Shown here: positions 38,001-49,004 of the stretch, piece after piece
Numbering within the stretch: the first letter of the stretch is position 1
Layout: each line of letters begins with the position of its first letter
Assembly: GCA_027405735.1 (NCBI GenBank)
Contig: JAPEHQ010000001.1
Coordinates: 6,448,001 to 6,512,000, forward strand
DNA from: Mucor racemosus
Taxonomy: Eukaryota > Mucoromycota > Mucoromycetes > Mucorales > Mucoraceae
Reading direction: 5' to 3'
DNA length: 64,000 nt
Notes under the pieces: model-generated
Databases searched by the model: none
Seen by the model: the letters and a program-made list of their open reading frames with translations, nothing else
What the model was told of the DNA's origin: nothing
Program-made: the position numbers and the translations under genes

Positions 38001-38976
38001 GATTTTGCAATCCAACATAACCAGTGATCTTTTTAGAGTCATAATTGATAAAATTATGCCAAAGAATACCAGTAGGGTCCTTAATAACGCGAATGATACT
38101 AGTAACTCGAACAGCATCATCTTCCAAAATACCAGAAGCTTCATTATACAAATCATTAATGGAAACAAATCGAGTAAATCCCCAATCTGATTCCTCGGCA
38201 GTAAATCTATGTTGAGCACTATGTAAAATGTATTTTGTAGGATCTGACACTTTAGAAATGCAAACAACAAATTGAGCGCAAGCATATTCATCTGCGTTAG
38301 ATTTTGCATTGGTAAGGTCTAAATAGAGCGATGCATATTCTGCTTGGTTGTTTCCTTTAGGAAACAAAAGGATATTCCTACAAGATTATATTAGTTTTTT
38401 CCGTCTTTTTCAAAGGATTGTTTTCAAGTCTGAATATACCAATCATGACCACCAACTTTCATTATAGGCCCAATGGTACGTGTCTCTAATTTACTCCATT
38501 CTTTAATCTCCCAATGTTCACATTTGGTCTCGATGATTTCATTATCAATAGGATGAAGCTCCTTGTTGGCAATTAATTCAACTATTTTTTTTTAACACAC
38601 GCGAGAAAACCATAATCAATTACAATGAAATTGCTAAATTTTGACATGAAAACCACTTACAATCATCTATAACAGAGTAAACTGGCTCAGGTTCAACTTC
38701 TGCCATGGTCTTGTCTGGATCGATAGCAGATAAATCTTCAAGAGGAGGTGATTGATCAACAAGTTCTTCTTGTTGCTCTGACAATTGTTGTTGCTCTGGC
38801 AATTGTTCTTGTTGCAGTTGCTCCTGTTGTTGCAGTTGCTGCTGAATAGCAAATTCCTCGTCTTGAAATGCTGGAGGTGGAGGTGGAAGACCTGGTTGCG
38901 GTTGTTGCTCTTGACTCTATAATAACAATGTGATCAATACAACATTTTAGGAGGAAAACATTTCAAAAGTTACCAT
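35042..38976 (-). CDS. UBP15: Ubiquitin-specific protease, USP7/Ubp15 type (MATH + USP + ubiquitin-like C-terminal region)
   Basis: Eight exons on the minus strand: 38976-38974, 38916-38661, 38581-38440, 38377-37611, 37547-37333, 37272-36371, 36318-35352 and 35284-35042, giving about 1,164 residues (human USP7 1,102, yeast Ubp15 1,230). The N terminus is rich in Gln and Pro. A MATH/TRAF-like domain follows (about 95-235). The USP catalytic core has the Cys box GLQNQGATCYMNSL (Cys264) and the His box SGGHYFAFV (His506) with the FKFDDDRV aspartates. The remaining 600 residues match the ubiquitin-like array of USP7 (for example VYKVDAKV-type fold start VQKDAKVKSIIDTLKQ). It removes ubiquitin from protein substrates. 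The first exon is only the ATG, with the intron starting at the next base. An ACGTCA-type box lies 130 bp upstream. Confidence 0.94.
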
Positions 38977-40072
38977 TATTATAATTAATTTGAAAAAGAA
39001 AGCTAAAAGGGGTTTTAATGAATAAACTACGAACTCTTCCTTCTATAAATCTTTTAGCAATACGCAAACACCCACACCCATTGGGGAAAAAACATGCCCT
39101 TCTAAGACGTCACGACTTCTTGGCTCTATTTCTACCATACTATCCTATTTGGAGAACATCAACCATTCAAAAAATATACATTTATTGATCAAAGTTCAAA
39201 TTATCAAGTATATTTGTTGGAATATTTCAATTTTGATGCATAGACATATATCGGATGGCTTTTGGTACATTGAAACTAGTCCATTTGGAAGGATTTCTGT
39301 GTGCAAAGTTGATGTCGAATTGATTTGTTCCTCAGTTGTACAATAAATCTCATACGTTTTCATTACATACATATGATGATTAATGAGTTCAGATCTGTTT
39401 TTAAGTTTTCAAAACTTCTGACAATAGCAACAGCAGACTGCATGTATTTGCCCTGTCTACTACTATCGTAACCCAAAGATAGAACGTAAAATCGGAATCA
39501 GTTATGCTAAGCTTTAAAGGATTTTCAACAGTTTTTTCGCTTATTTTTAAAATTGAAAACAACATATAATACATTTTATGCTTATCAAATATATGCAATT
39601 TATTTTTGTTTTGTATGGAATTGATGAATTCTGATTATTTAGCTCGTTTAAAGAGAAGTGTACTGATCAGATTTTTCATTAGAGAAGCGGAGATTGAATC
39701 ATTCCGATCATCAAACTTTTTGATCTTCTGTAACCATCAAATACACAAAATGCAACACTAAAAATGAATATCTTGGCTAATAAGTAATAAAACGAACTAC
39801 TCAAATTTGATTACTGTAATTCCTCTTGACTGAGTCAGTTTATATGGTATTTAATATATAGAAAACTAGCTTTGAGACGATATCAACACAGATTATGAGT
39901 TTTCTACTCTCATTCATGAAAGCATTTTTGAACCTAAAGCATGCTTTTAACAATCTAATTTGCTTATAGTAGTTATCTAGTTTGAGGTTAGAAGCAAATA
40001 AAATCAATTCATAGTATAATAATAGAGAGAATATACTGTGGTAAGTAGCTAGATTAATTAGGCATTAATTTA
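38977..40072. other. UBP15 promoter and AT-rich spacer
   Basis: The left part is the UBP15 upstream region; the remainder reaches the PDI stop codon. Short open frames on both strands (for example 39149-39346 and 39401-39598) lack recognisable domains. No repeat family copy was seen. Confidence 0.3.
39106..39112 (-). promoter_or_regulatory. CRE-like motif (TGACGTC) upstream of UBP15
   Basis: Reads TGACGTC on the minus strand about 130 bp upstream of the UBP15 start, matching the core bound by CREB/ATF-type bZIP proteins. A CCAAT-type ATTGG/CCAAT pair lies nearby (about 39079). Motif-only evidence. Confidence 0.3.
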
Positions 40073-41622
40073 TTACAATTCATCACGAATAGGTTCTTTT
40101 GAAGACTCTTGGGGATCCTCCTCTAAAACAGGCTCTTCATCGTTGAAAATGGCAGGTTTTTCACTTAATTTTAATGCATCATTATAAGACCAAGCTTGTA
40201 CGCGGCCAGATCCGATTTGATTTAACCATTTAACAAGGTTTCCTTCACTCCAAGAACCGATATAATTTCTGAAGAGATGTTTGCTAGGATGTAAAATGAA
40301 GATTGAAGGATAATCTTCTGATAATTGCAAAGTATTGATAATATGACGAGATTGATCAGCATGAATCCAACCGTACTCAAAGTCCAAGGATTGTTGGGGT
40401 GAGACCTTATCTTTGAGGGCATTGAGGGTATCTAAAGTGTCTTGTTTATCCTCATCACCAGTAATGGCAATAACGCATACTGTGTTGCCAGTGGATTTTA
40501 AGCAGCTGTTTTCCAAAATGTCATTGGTTTCCAAAGCAACGACTATATAAAACTGTCAAAACTAAAACTTGTTATATTGAAAAATTCCAGCGTACCTTTT
40601 TTAACCTTTTTCTTGGGTTCTTCAGATGCCTTTTTGGATGCTGGAGGAGTAGTATTCTTTTTGTCACTGGGCAAAGCATATTTTTCCATAAATGCTTTGA
40701 GGTTTTCACGATTTAATTTACCTTCAAATTTGACAACACCATGCTCAGGGGAAACAACAAGGAGTGTAGGGAATGTTTCAACGCCATATTCACTAATAAT
40801 ATTTCTTTCAGATTGCTTAACTTCACCAACCAACATACGATCCTTAAAATCTACAGATAATGCTTTATATAAAGGTGTAGTAGTTGGCTTATTTGTAAAC
40901 AAGAGAGCTTTGGGGAGAGTTTCATTCTATAATCAATCAGTTAAGTTTCTATTGCCATTAAATCTAATTGATCATTGCTTAAATAATACCTTGGTTTGCA
41001 AAAAGTTGTCCCAAGTGATACTCTTTTTGGATTTGACATCCTTTTCATTCCACTTTACAAATTGAACGTTAGATGGTTGAGAAGATAAGAAAAAGTCGAC
41101 CATTGATTTAGCATCTCTTGGACCCTGATAATCTATAATTTTCAATGTTGGTAACATTTAGAATAAAATTAGGTAATGAACCAACCTGTAGGGACCTTGG
41201 TTAACTCTCCAGTACGCTTGTTTTTTCTTAATTCGGGACTGAACACTTTGATAGTAGGAAATCCTTTGATTTCATACATGGCACAAATACCTTTGTTTGC
41301 CTCAACATCACAGTCAATGGCTCCAATATTAACAAGACCCTTGAGGTTGGTAGCAACTTTTTTCCATTCTGGTGCCAGTTTTTGACAATGACCACACCAG
41401 GGAGCATAAAACTCAACTGCAACCAATTGCTATTCAAAATACATACAGTAAATACTTGCATATAATTGACGTAAAATACAAACTTACATCTGTATCCAAA
41501 ATGGCAGGGCCAAAATTATGTGGTGTGAGTTCTGTAACGTCGTCTCTGGGACCGTAGAAAGCTTGAGTCAAAGCAACATTAGCCCAAACTGCCAAAAATG
41601 CACCAACAAATTGTGTTTTCAT
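40073..41622 (-). CDS. ER protein disulfide isomerase, PDIA6/Mpd1-like, C-terminal RDEL
   Basis: Five exons on the minus strand: 41622-41488, 41429-41186, 41132-40990, 40926-40596 and 40542-40073, coding for 440 residues. It starts with a signal peptide ([21 protein letters not shown]). The first thioredoxin domain carries the redox motif [14 protein letters not shown] (CGHC) and a cis-proline in FPTIKV. Later thioredoxin-fold segments ([15 protein letters not shown]) have no CxxC motif. A lysine-rich hinge and an acidic tail follow, ending RDEL, an ER-retrieval signal. One active a-domain followed by inactive domains resembles Mpd1/PDIA6-like enzymes, which form and isomerise disulfides in the ER. 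A CCAAT sequence lies near 41690. The exact subfamily was not tested. Confidence 0.9.
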
Positions 41623-42004
41623 GTTTGTATAAGAGTATGAATGAAGGAAGACACGAACATCAGCTAAATATATAGGAATCGATCAATGGCCAATTGAACC
41701 TCAGTTTCTTTGACTTGTTTCTTCATTATTGGTTTATTTTATTTTGGTGGACCTGACATTTTGATTGCATTAATTTGTAATAAATTTGTACTTGGATTAT
41801 GTAAAACTGGTAAAAAATCACTATAAATATCATGTAAGTTCTAGGTTCCCTAGAGAAAATTTAAACCTATAAACAATATATTCCCAAAGTTTCCAATCTT
41901 GGTATTCGAAATGTGTCGCTTTCTCTAACTAACCTCACTCTAAACACTTTCAGGATATATCCTCTTAAGCATTGCAAAGTAGATATGAATTGGTCACGTT
42001 ATAC
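41623..42004. other. PDI promoter region
   Basis: Upstream region of the PDI gene, with TATATAGGAATC close to the start codon and CCAAT near 41690. No clear unfolded-protein-response element was seen. Confidence 0.35.
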
Positions 42005-43350
42005 TATCTGCTCCTAAATCTATTTTATATCTCAAAAAGGACTCAAAAACACGTAAAATTCATTGCTTTCCTTTGAAACTGGGTACGACTTTTCATCCTT
42101 GCCCAACTTTTTTTTTTACTAAATAACACTAAGAAAAAATAATATGCAGATGTACCTGAGATGTTCAGCTTCAATCCAAAAACAAGTATCCGGAAATATC
42201 CTATTTTTTGAAGTTGGTATAACTTTTCTAATGCTAATGTTTCAGAATTTATCACGTATATCACTGCTAAAACTAAAAACTTTGAGCCTTCATATCTCTG
42301 CAAAGAATTAAGCTATACTAACACTTTTTGATAATAAAACTTACTTGTTTTAGAGAGCTCTATAACATATTTGAGTATAAAGATATTCTGGGCACTTTTA
42401 TTTTTTTTTCATTTTTTTGACCTTTTTGTGGTAAATTTCAAAATGTTCGTTAAATTGAGCAACACTTTTTTTACATTCATGTCATCCATCTTGTTGAGCT
42501 CTCTTAGACCCAATTTAGTTTTTTTCAAAATATTAATTTTTCGTGGAGATATCCTCAAAAATGTGTACAAAGAGATACTTTCGATTCTAGCTTCAATTTC
42601 TCCTTGTATACCCTCATCCCAAATTCTGAATTTGAAAAAAAAATTGACAAAAACATGGTTTTCTCTATGAAAAATATAGCTAAAAAGTTCAGTAATAACT
42701 CAATCGATAGATAAATTTTCTACTCATTACTTCAGTTATTTATATTTGAAACATGTTTATAAAAAGTGTTGTGTATCTTCAAAAAACCTTAAAAAATTTA
42801 ATCACATTTTACGCAAAATTTAATGCAAAACATTTGCTTGAATTTTATTTAGATAGATGCAGAATTTAAAATTGTACAAAAACCATTTAATTTGCTAGGT
42901 CTGCTTAATTTGCAGTTCATGAGCATTCAAACAAATTTGTTTTTTTGATCATTTTCTGATCATTTTTTGCAAAAAACAATTGGAACTCAATTAGCATAAA
43001 CTGTAAGCTGTAGTGTGAACTATTATTTTGATTATACCGACGAAAAATCAATATTTTTTGCTGAAATAAAAAATTCAGAGCAGTTTTCAGTTGAGTACAT
43101 CTTGTGAATACAAAAAATTAATATCCTAATTTAGGTGTTTACATTTTACAATCAGTTTTAGGTCAACATTTGGTCAATGTTAGACCAGTGTACTTATATT
43201 CTGGCATTAACCCTATTAATTTCGGACAGGTATCAATGGCCCATATAGGGAAGGTACATATTCTTTGAAGATTTGACTCAACAATATTGGATGAAAAATT
43301 CAAAACCCATCTGAAATCATCTAAAATCATCTGAAAACTACTTTTTTATA
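42005..43350 (+). repeat. Dispersed repeat R1, copy C (longest copy)
   Basis: Plus-orientation copy containing both the left part shared with copies B and D (ACTCAAAAACACGTAAAATTC region) and the right part shared with copy A and the duplication (CTTGTGAATAC.., CAATGGCCCATATAGGGA). It is therefore the most complete of the four. Shared landmarks: GAGCTCTCTTAGACCCAATT and GTAAGCTGTAGTGTGAACTA. An open frame at 42371-42670 is not supported as a gene. Confidence 0.8.
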
Positions 43351-44055
43351 AGCGTAAAAAACCGACAATATAAAACTTGTCTCAGCGAATTTTGATCCTA
43401 GTAACTTTCAATTTTACACAATAGTAGGTAAACATCTTTGACACAATGGTCTCAAATGACAACTATCACAACCTACCATCCGTTGAGGAAATTATGGTCA
43501 AAGTGCACCTATAGCTTACTGATAAAGTGGGGTTTGTGGCTTACCAGATCATTTTAATTAGAAATAATGCTATATAGATCACCCAAAACCAGCATATATG
43601 GCAATGGCAGCTACTTAAATTAATAAGTAAATGACCTTTTAATGCATAATAAAAAATATAATGCAGTGATTTTTCAACCCTATATATAAAATAATAAATT
43701 TGTAGACTTTACGACCTTAAACATCTCGTAAAGTACTAACACTTCTCGGCGTTTATATATGCCTAATTACATTTTACAGTTTTTGCTCTCTATGTTAGTA
43801 GCACGATGTCCTCAATCAGCATAAGTGAAATGAATGTGGCAGTTAGTTCTTTTAATACATTAGATATGTATCCTGTATTAATTTCAAACTTTTTGAGTAT
43901 ATTTTCAAAAATCTATGGGAAGGTGTTTTTGATTTGAAGAATAATATTGGCTGATTTTGTAGTGATTATAATTTCGCGTTTTGATACGAATAATGCAACT
44001 CATAGTTTAGATTGTGTATTTATTGGTTAGGTCTATATAAATATATAATCTTTAT
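43351..44055. other. AT-rich spacer
   Basis: No gene or known repeat was recognised between R1 copy C and the stop codon of the flavin monooxygenase. Confidence 0.3.
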
Positions 44056-45502
44056 CTAATACCCTAAATACTCTCTACGAAGACCCAAAGCATTTTTTCT
44101 GAGATCTTTCCATTTTTCTGATAAACGACCAGTCAACGGATGATTAGATTCCCATCCTTCTCGATCAGTCTTTGTCCATCCCTCTGCCCAGGCACCCAAT
44201 CGATCGTCGTAATCAAACTCTTTAGTAACGCCCATAATAAATTCTAAGCGGCTGTCATTCTCATCAGTGTTGTTAGTATTCTCAGAGGGAAACATGGGAA
44301 TTTTTCCACTCCAGTATCTTGCCATAACAATACTTTGACGTTGCATCAATGGCAACGGAACTACTCTAATAGGTAAACCCAAGAAACATAAAGTAGGATT
44401 ATTTTGATAAAACATATATTGATTCAGATGATGTACTTTTTGTCCAGTTTTGATTAGGTTATCTTTTTGGAAAGGTAAAAATGGGAAACTGTATAGATAA
44501 CCGGTACCAAACACAATTACATCTACATCTGTCAATTTGGAGTTGTCTTGCAATTCAACCCAGGAAGAAGATTTGTCATTGTTGAAGCTATTGATAAGGG
44601 CTACCTGATGTACATTTGAAGGGTTTCTTTCGACAGCTTGACGAGAAAGTTCTGTTTCAGTACGGATGCATTGATAAACTTTAGTTGCTACAGCAGAAGT
44701 TTCTCGTACGATATCAATTGCAGAAGATCCACCACCTATAACTAAGATTGTCTAATACATTGTTAAGTACACATATTATCATTTGTACCTTATTAATTAG
44801 ATTATATTATATACCTTTCCCCTGAAACTTTCAGGTTGACGGTAATCCCGAGAATGAAGTAATTGCACTTTCTTATTTTGGGCTAGTTTATCCAAACCCG
44901 GAAAATCAGGTACATAAGGAACAGCATAATGACCAGTAGCAACGACGACTGCGTCAAATTCTTCGGTGTAACTTTTATCATCGTTCTTCAATGAGACCTT
45001 CCATACATCATTTTCGAAGACAGCCTGTTCCACTAGTGTAGAGAAGCGTATCCATGGTAAAAGATTATCATTTTTTGCTAGTTGGCTCAAATAATTCATC
45101 ACATGTGTATGCGATGGGAAGTCAGGAGTATCATCAGGAAATGGTACATCTTGAAAACACATTACAGAATGAGGTAAATTTGTGTGAAGATTAGCATAAA
45201 TAGGCGAATGCAGCTGTTTCATATCCAAAGTTGTGTCTACTTGCAAGGCGTTTATAGAAGGAAATGGTGGTGGAGGGTTTGTCTCGGGCGAATAGTACCT
45301 AATTTACATAAATTAGAGCTGTAAATAGAAATGTCTTCAAACATAATACGTACCATGTACCGCCTGTATGATTATTTCTTTCAAAAATTGTAATGGTATC
45401 AAAGCTACCTTCATCACGCAATGCCCTAGCTGCTGCAATACCACCAGGTCCACCGCCAATAATTGCTACACGTTTAATAGATTTTTGAATAAAATTTGCC
45501 AT
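44056..45502 (-). CDS. Flavin-containing monooxygenase (FMO family)
   Basis: Three exons on the minus strand: 45502-45354, 45298-44815 and 44751-44056, coding for 442 residues, within the usual FMO range. The N-terminal FAD-binding motif is VAIIGGGPGGIAAARAL (GxGxxG), followed by the acidic end FERNNHTGGTW. The family signature region reads FPGL..LLHSRDY. The second nucleotide-binding motif, for NADPH, is ILVIGGGSSAIDIVRE. DVIVFGTGYLYSFPFL matches the FMO C-terminal ATG-type motif. The enzyme uses NADPH and oxygen to oxygenate nucleophilic N or S atoms; the substrate is unknown, and yeast Fmo1 acts on thiols such as glutathione. No transmembrane anchor was noticed. It lies 112 bp from the stop of the next minus-strand gene. 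Confidence 0.92.
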
Positions 45503-45614
45503 ATTTTTTATTTATATAGATTATGCAATATTAGAGATAAAAGGGAATATGGATGATGATATAGACCCCATTTATGAGATATTTATAGAGGAGATTTAAT
45601 GTGATGCATCATTT

Positions 45615-46552
45615 CTACAGTAAGATGATGCTTGCATCCTTGTTTTTCACTGATGGTGGAGGTGGTGGTATATTTGATAATACGACAGAACTTGTAGTTG
45701 GGTTGTCAGCATGTGTAGATAGCATTCTAGTCATTTTTGATCTCTGAGGACGTATCGATATCTCTGGGCGAATCATAACAAAATTCCTTGAATCATTAAC
45801 GATATGTGAAGCCCAAAATCCCTAAAATAAGGCATTTGTTAATACAGTGAAACTCATTCTAATGATAATTTAAAGCTTACAAAAACAAATGTGAAAAATA
45901 CTAGAAACATAAACGAAAGTTTTGCTTCTGTGTCATGTAATTTCGTGCAATTGAATTCAAGTGTATTGACTACTTGCGCATCTAATAGAATGGTTGTGTT
46001 TTTTTGAAATTCGTCGATTGCATACAGTGTAGATCTAGTTGAACACCAATTCACAAAATCGTCCTTTTTAACAGTAAACAAGACACAGTTGATGAACATG
46101 TCAATGAGAACTATTGATACAAAGCAAGCAAACAATTTTGCATATTGTCTGTACCTATTCACGGATCGATATATTAAATGCAATGTGTAGCCATATAGCA
46201 ATACCACGACAAATAACACATTTACCACACCGAACACTATTGTTGCAGGTTTGCTAAAATATGAAAAGAAGGCTATTTTGAATGAATAAGATGTATGCTC
46301 TCAGATGTTTATATTTTGGCTTACGACTCTTGTCCATGAATGAAAAACTAGCAAAAAACAAGCTTACTGCCTATAATAAAATCTATCAACCCGACTGATA
46401 ATTCGACATTGCAAACTATTTCATATACCTACAATCCATGCAGTTAATATTAACGGCACACCAATTCTTGATGGTATACACATGCAGCAAACCGAATTGT
46501 TGATGCTATTGTACATGATAATACCATGATGCTGATTAAATGGGTTAATCAT
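45615..46552 (-). CDS. Unrecognised four-helix membrane protein
   Basis: Proposed exons on the minus strand: 46552-46433, 46347-46325, 46253-45881 and 45821-45615, totalling 240 residues. Hydrophobic segments lie at IGVPLILTAWIFFIHG, IVFGVVNVLFVVVLLYGY, LFACFVSIVLIDMFINCVLF and LSFMFLVFFTFVFVFGFWAS, so both ends probably face the cytosol. The start has a paired-cysteine motif CCMCIPSR. The loop between helices 3 and 4 holds two cysteines and an NTT glycosylation site, as an outside loop would. The C-terminal tail is basic, then has a PPPPP run. The 23-nt second exon is the least certain part; it was chosen because it alone keeps the frame open. I do not recognise a named family. Confidence 0.6.
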
Positions 46553-46720
46553 ATTTATTCGATAGAAAAACAAATATCGAAATAAGAATTAGAAAGAAAA
46601 GCGGATCTGTTTGTATAAATTATTTATAAAAGAAAAAGAAAACAAACAACAAAACTCTAAAAATGGTATTTTTTAGTGATCAAAGTTGTTCTTTGTGATA
46701 CAATTCATTGTTGTTGTTAT

Positions 46721-49004
46721 TTAGAAAAACTCAAGAGATTGGGATTGGGACATTGGTTCTTGAGTGGGAGTCAAATCAACATGTTGTTCTGCTTCACGGA
46801 TAGTTGTCAACACCTCTTGGCCTAAACGGTTTTTTCTTGAATCCAAATCATCCAAATCCATAGCCATCCAATCATGTTTCAACGCTTCATCAACGGTGGC
46901 TCGCTTGGTAGGATCAACAGTGAGGAGCTCTCTGATTAGGTCCTTTGCTAGTGCAGATACATGATCCCAATAAGGGGAAGGGAATGAATACTTGCCCATT
47001 TTAATTTGCGCTTTCATTGATGGAGGAGCGTTTTCTTCGGAAAATGGAGGAAATCCACAGAGACAAATATACAACATGACACCTAAACTCCATAAATCAC
47101 ATTGTTTATCATACGCACGATTATCAGAAGAGTTCAAGATTTCAGGAGCAACTATAAAGGAGAAGATCAAATATTAATACATGTATTTCATTATGATTTC
47201 CTAATGCAAGTTTACCATAGTTGGGAGTACCACACTGACTACCAAAGCTTTGGTCTCTTTGTTCGGTTTTAGCTAAACCAAAATCTGTAATCTTGACATG
47301 AAGAGTTTCTTTGTCAGCAAGGAGAACTTGGGAGAAAATAAGTACGACTTTTTATAATAAAAGAAATCATTTACTCACTATTTTCTGGCTTCAAATCACG
47401 ATGAGCAATGTTGTTATCATGTAGGTACTATTGTTGGGATTAGTAAGCTATTACTACATTAATTACGATGAAAAGACTAACCTTGATACCTGTGAATAAC
47501 TGCCAAAAAATGAATCTTGTTTTGTTTTCTTCAATGCGTTTATTTGAGGCTACATATTCAAAAAGTTCTCCACCAGGTACGCTTCATATAATAGTGTTAG
47601 TACTTTACATTGGGTTGAACCTTATACTCTTACAATTCCAAAACCAAATAAATGTTGTGTTGCTCATTGAAAACCCTATCAATATTGACAACAAGCGGCT
47701 AGTAATGCAAATTAGAAAAAAGATAAGAATAATTATGCTGAATCATACATGAATACTTACATGTCTTTTAAGCGACATCATAATGCTAACTTCCTGAATA
47801 ATTGCTTGAATCATCTTGGGTTTTTGTGCAAATCGACTTTTGCTTAGAACTTTGATTGCAGCAGTACTGCCATTGGAGCGATTAGTTGCAAAAAACACGT
47901 TTGCAAAATTTCCTCTTCCTAATACGGTTGTCATATCGTATTCATGTTCGCATGTCTAGAGTCAATTGGGATTAGTCTTGGTGGTAAATTACAAATTTAT
48001 CAAGAGCTTACATTAGCTTCAAAGACAGGAGGGAATAAGACCCGATAAACTGTCGAATGTATTAGATGGTGGTTTTATGATTTATAACGCGTTGTGCCTT
48101 ACATTTTTGTCTCAAATCATTTTCAGGATAAGAAGTGCGTTTAAACAATTGAATTTCGTCGTGATTTCTCAACATGACGCGATTTTTGACACCAACGAGA
48201 TTTCCGTTCACCCACGTACCATTAAAACTAATTAGGAACCAAATTAAGATTTTCAATCAAAAAAATGGCGTATATTTCAAATAAAATTACCTATAATCTT
48301 CAAGAAAGATTCTAATGCCTTTTGCTTTGCCATTTGAACCAGTTTCCTATAATTCATACATGTCAGATATATTCTTAATATGTTCGGACTCTAGTTTTTA
48401 CCATGTAAATCAGACAATGTCTCTTACTAATCTCATTCTGCACAAATCTAATTGAAATAAATGTCAAATAAATTACATTATATACAGAGTAACCTAGTTA
48501 CCTGATATCACTATCCGGTCGTCTGCCCAACAAGTAACCTGCTCTTTCTTGTCCATTGGACTCTTTTTTAACCAAATACTTGTTTGGATATTTAGGATTT
48601 TGAGATTGGAGGAATGCCCATGCCTTGTTATTGCTTGACCAATCTGGAGCTTCCAATTGAAAGGGTGTCTGTTCAACCACAGTGAAATCACTACTGGAAG
48701 AGTTGTTTGTTCTTGTTGTTGTTCTTGTTGTTGTTGCGGTAGAAGCAGGTGCAGGTGTTGCAGGTGTTGCAGGTGTTGTAGGTGTCAAAGGCAATGTTTT
48801 ATCGTCTTCATGGAATGTCTTTTGTTGTTTAATTGCTATTGTTGGTTCTTGTACATCATCGCTTCTTTCTTGTCTCTTTTGCCCAGTGTCTTGCTCATCT
48901 AGAGAGTAAAAAGTAGTTCCATTTGGTGATGGATCCGCAGCAGCACCATCTGTTGTTGAACTTCTCGATATATTTAATTGTTCTGGTAAATCCGGCGTTG
49001 TCAT
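46721..49004 (-). CDS. FHA-domain checkpoint kinase (Rad53/Cds1/Chk2 type)
   Basis: Eleven exons on the minus strand: 49004-48502, 48447-48402, 48346-48291, 48227-48103, 48049-48012, 47955-47761, 47698-47634, 47581-47482, 47427-47379, 47326-47216 and 47151-46721, giving 572 residues. After a Ser/Thr-rich head, an FHA phosphothreonine-binding domain has GRRPDSDI, SKRH and FNGTWVNG. The Ser/Thr kinase domain starts near residue 262 with LGRGNFANV and AAIKVL, then HRDLKPEN (D387), DFG (D407), APE and SLGVMLYICLCGFPPF. The order FHA then kinase, with a single FHA, matches Chk2/Cds1 and Dun1; Rad53 has a second FHA. Threonines in the head (TPTTPATPATPAPAS) may be regulatory. It probably acts in the DNA-damage or replication checkpoint. 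Eleven exons is the highest count in the window. Confidence 0.92.

Noticed and set aside
48657..48909. Plus-strand cysteine/valine-rich frames opposite the checkpoint kinase
   Set aside because: Antisense shadow of the Thr/Pro/Ala-rich low-complexity head of the kinase.
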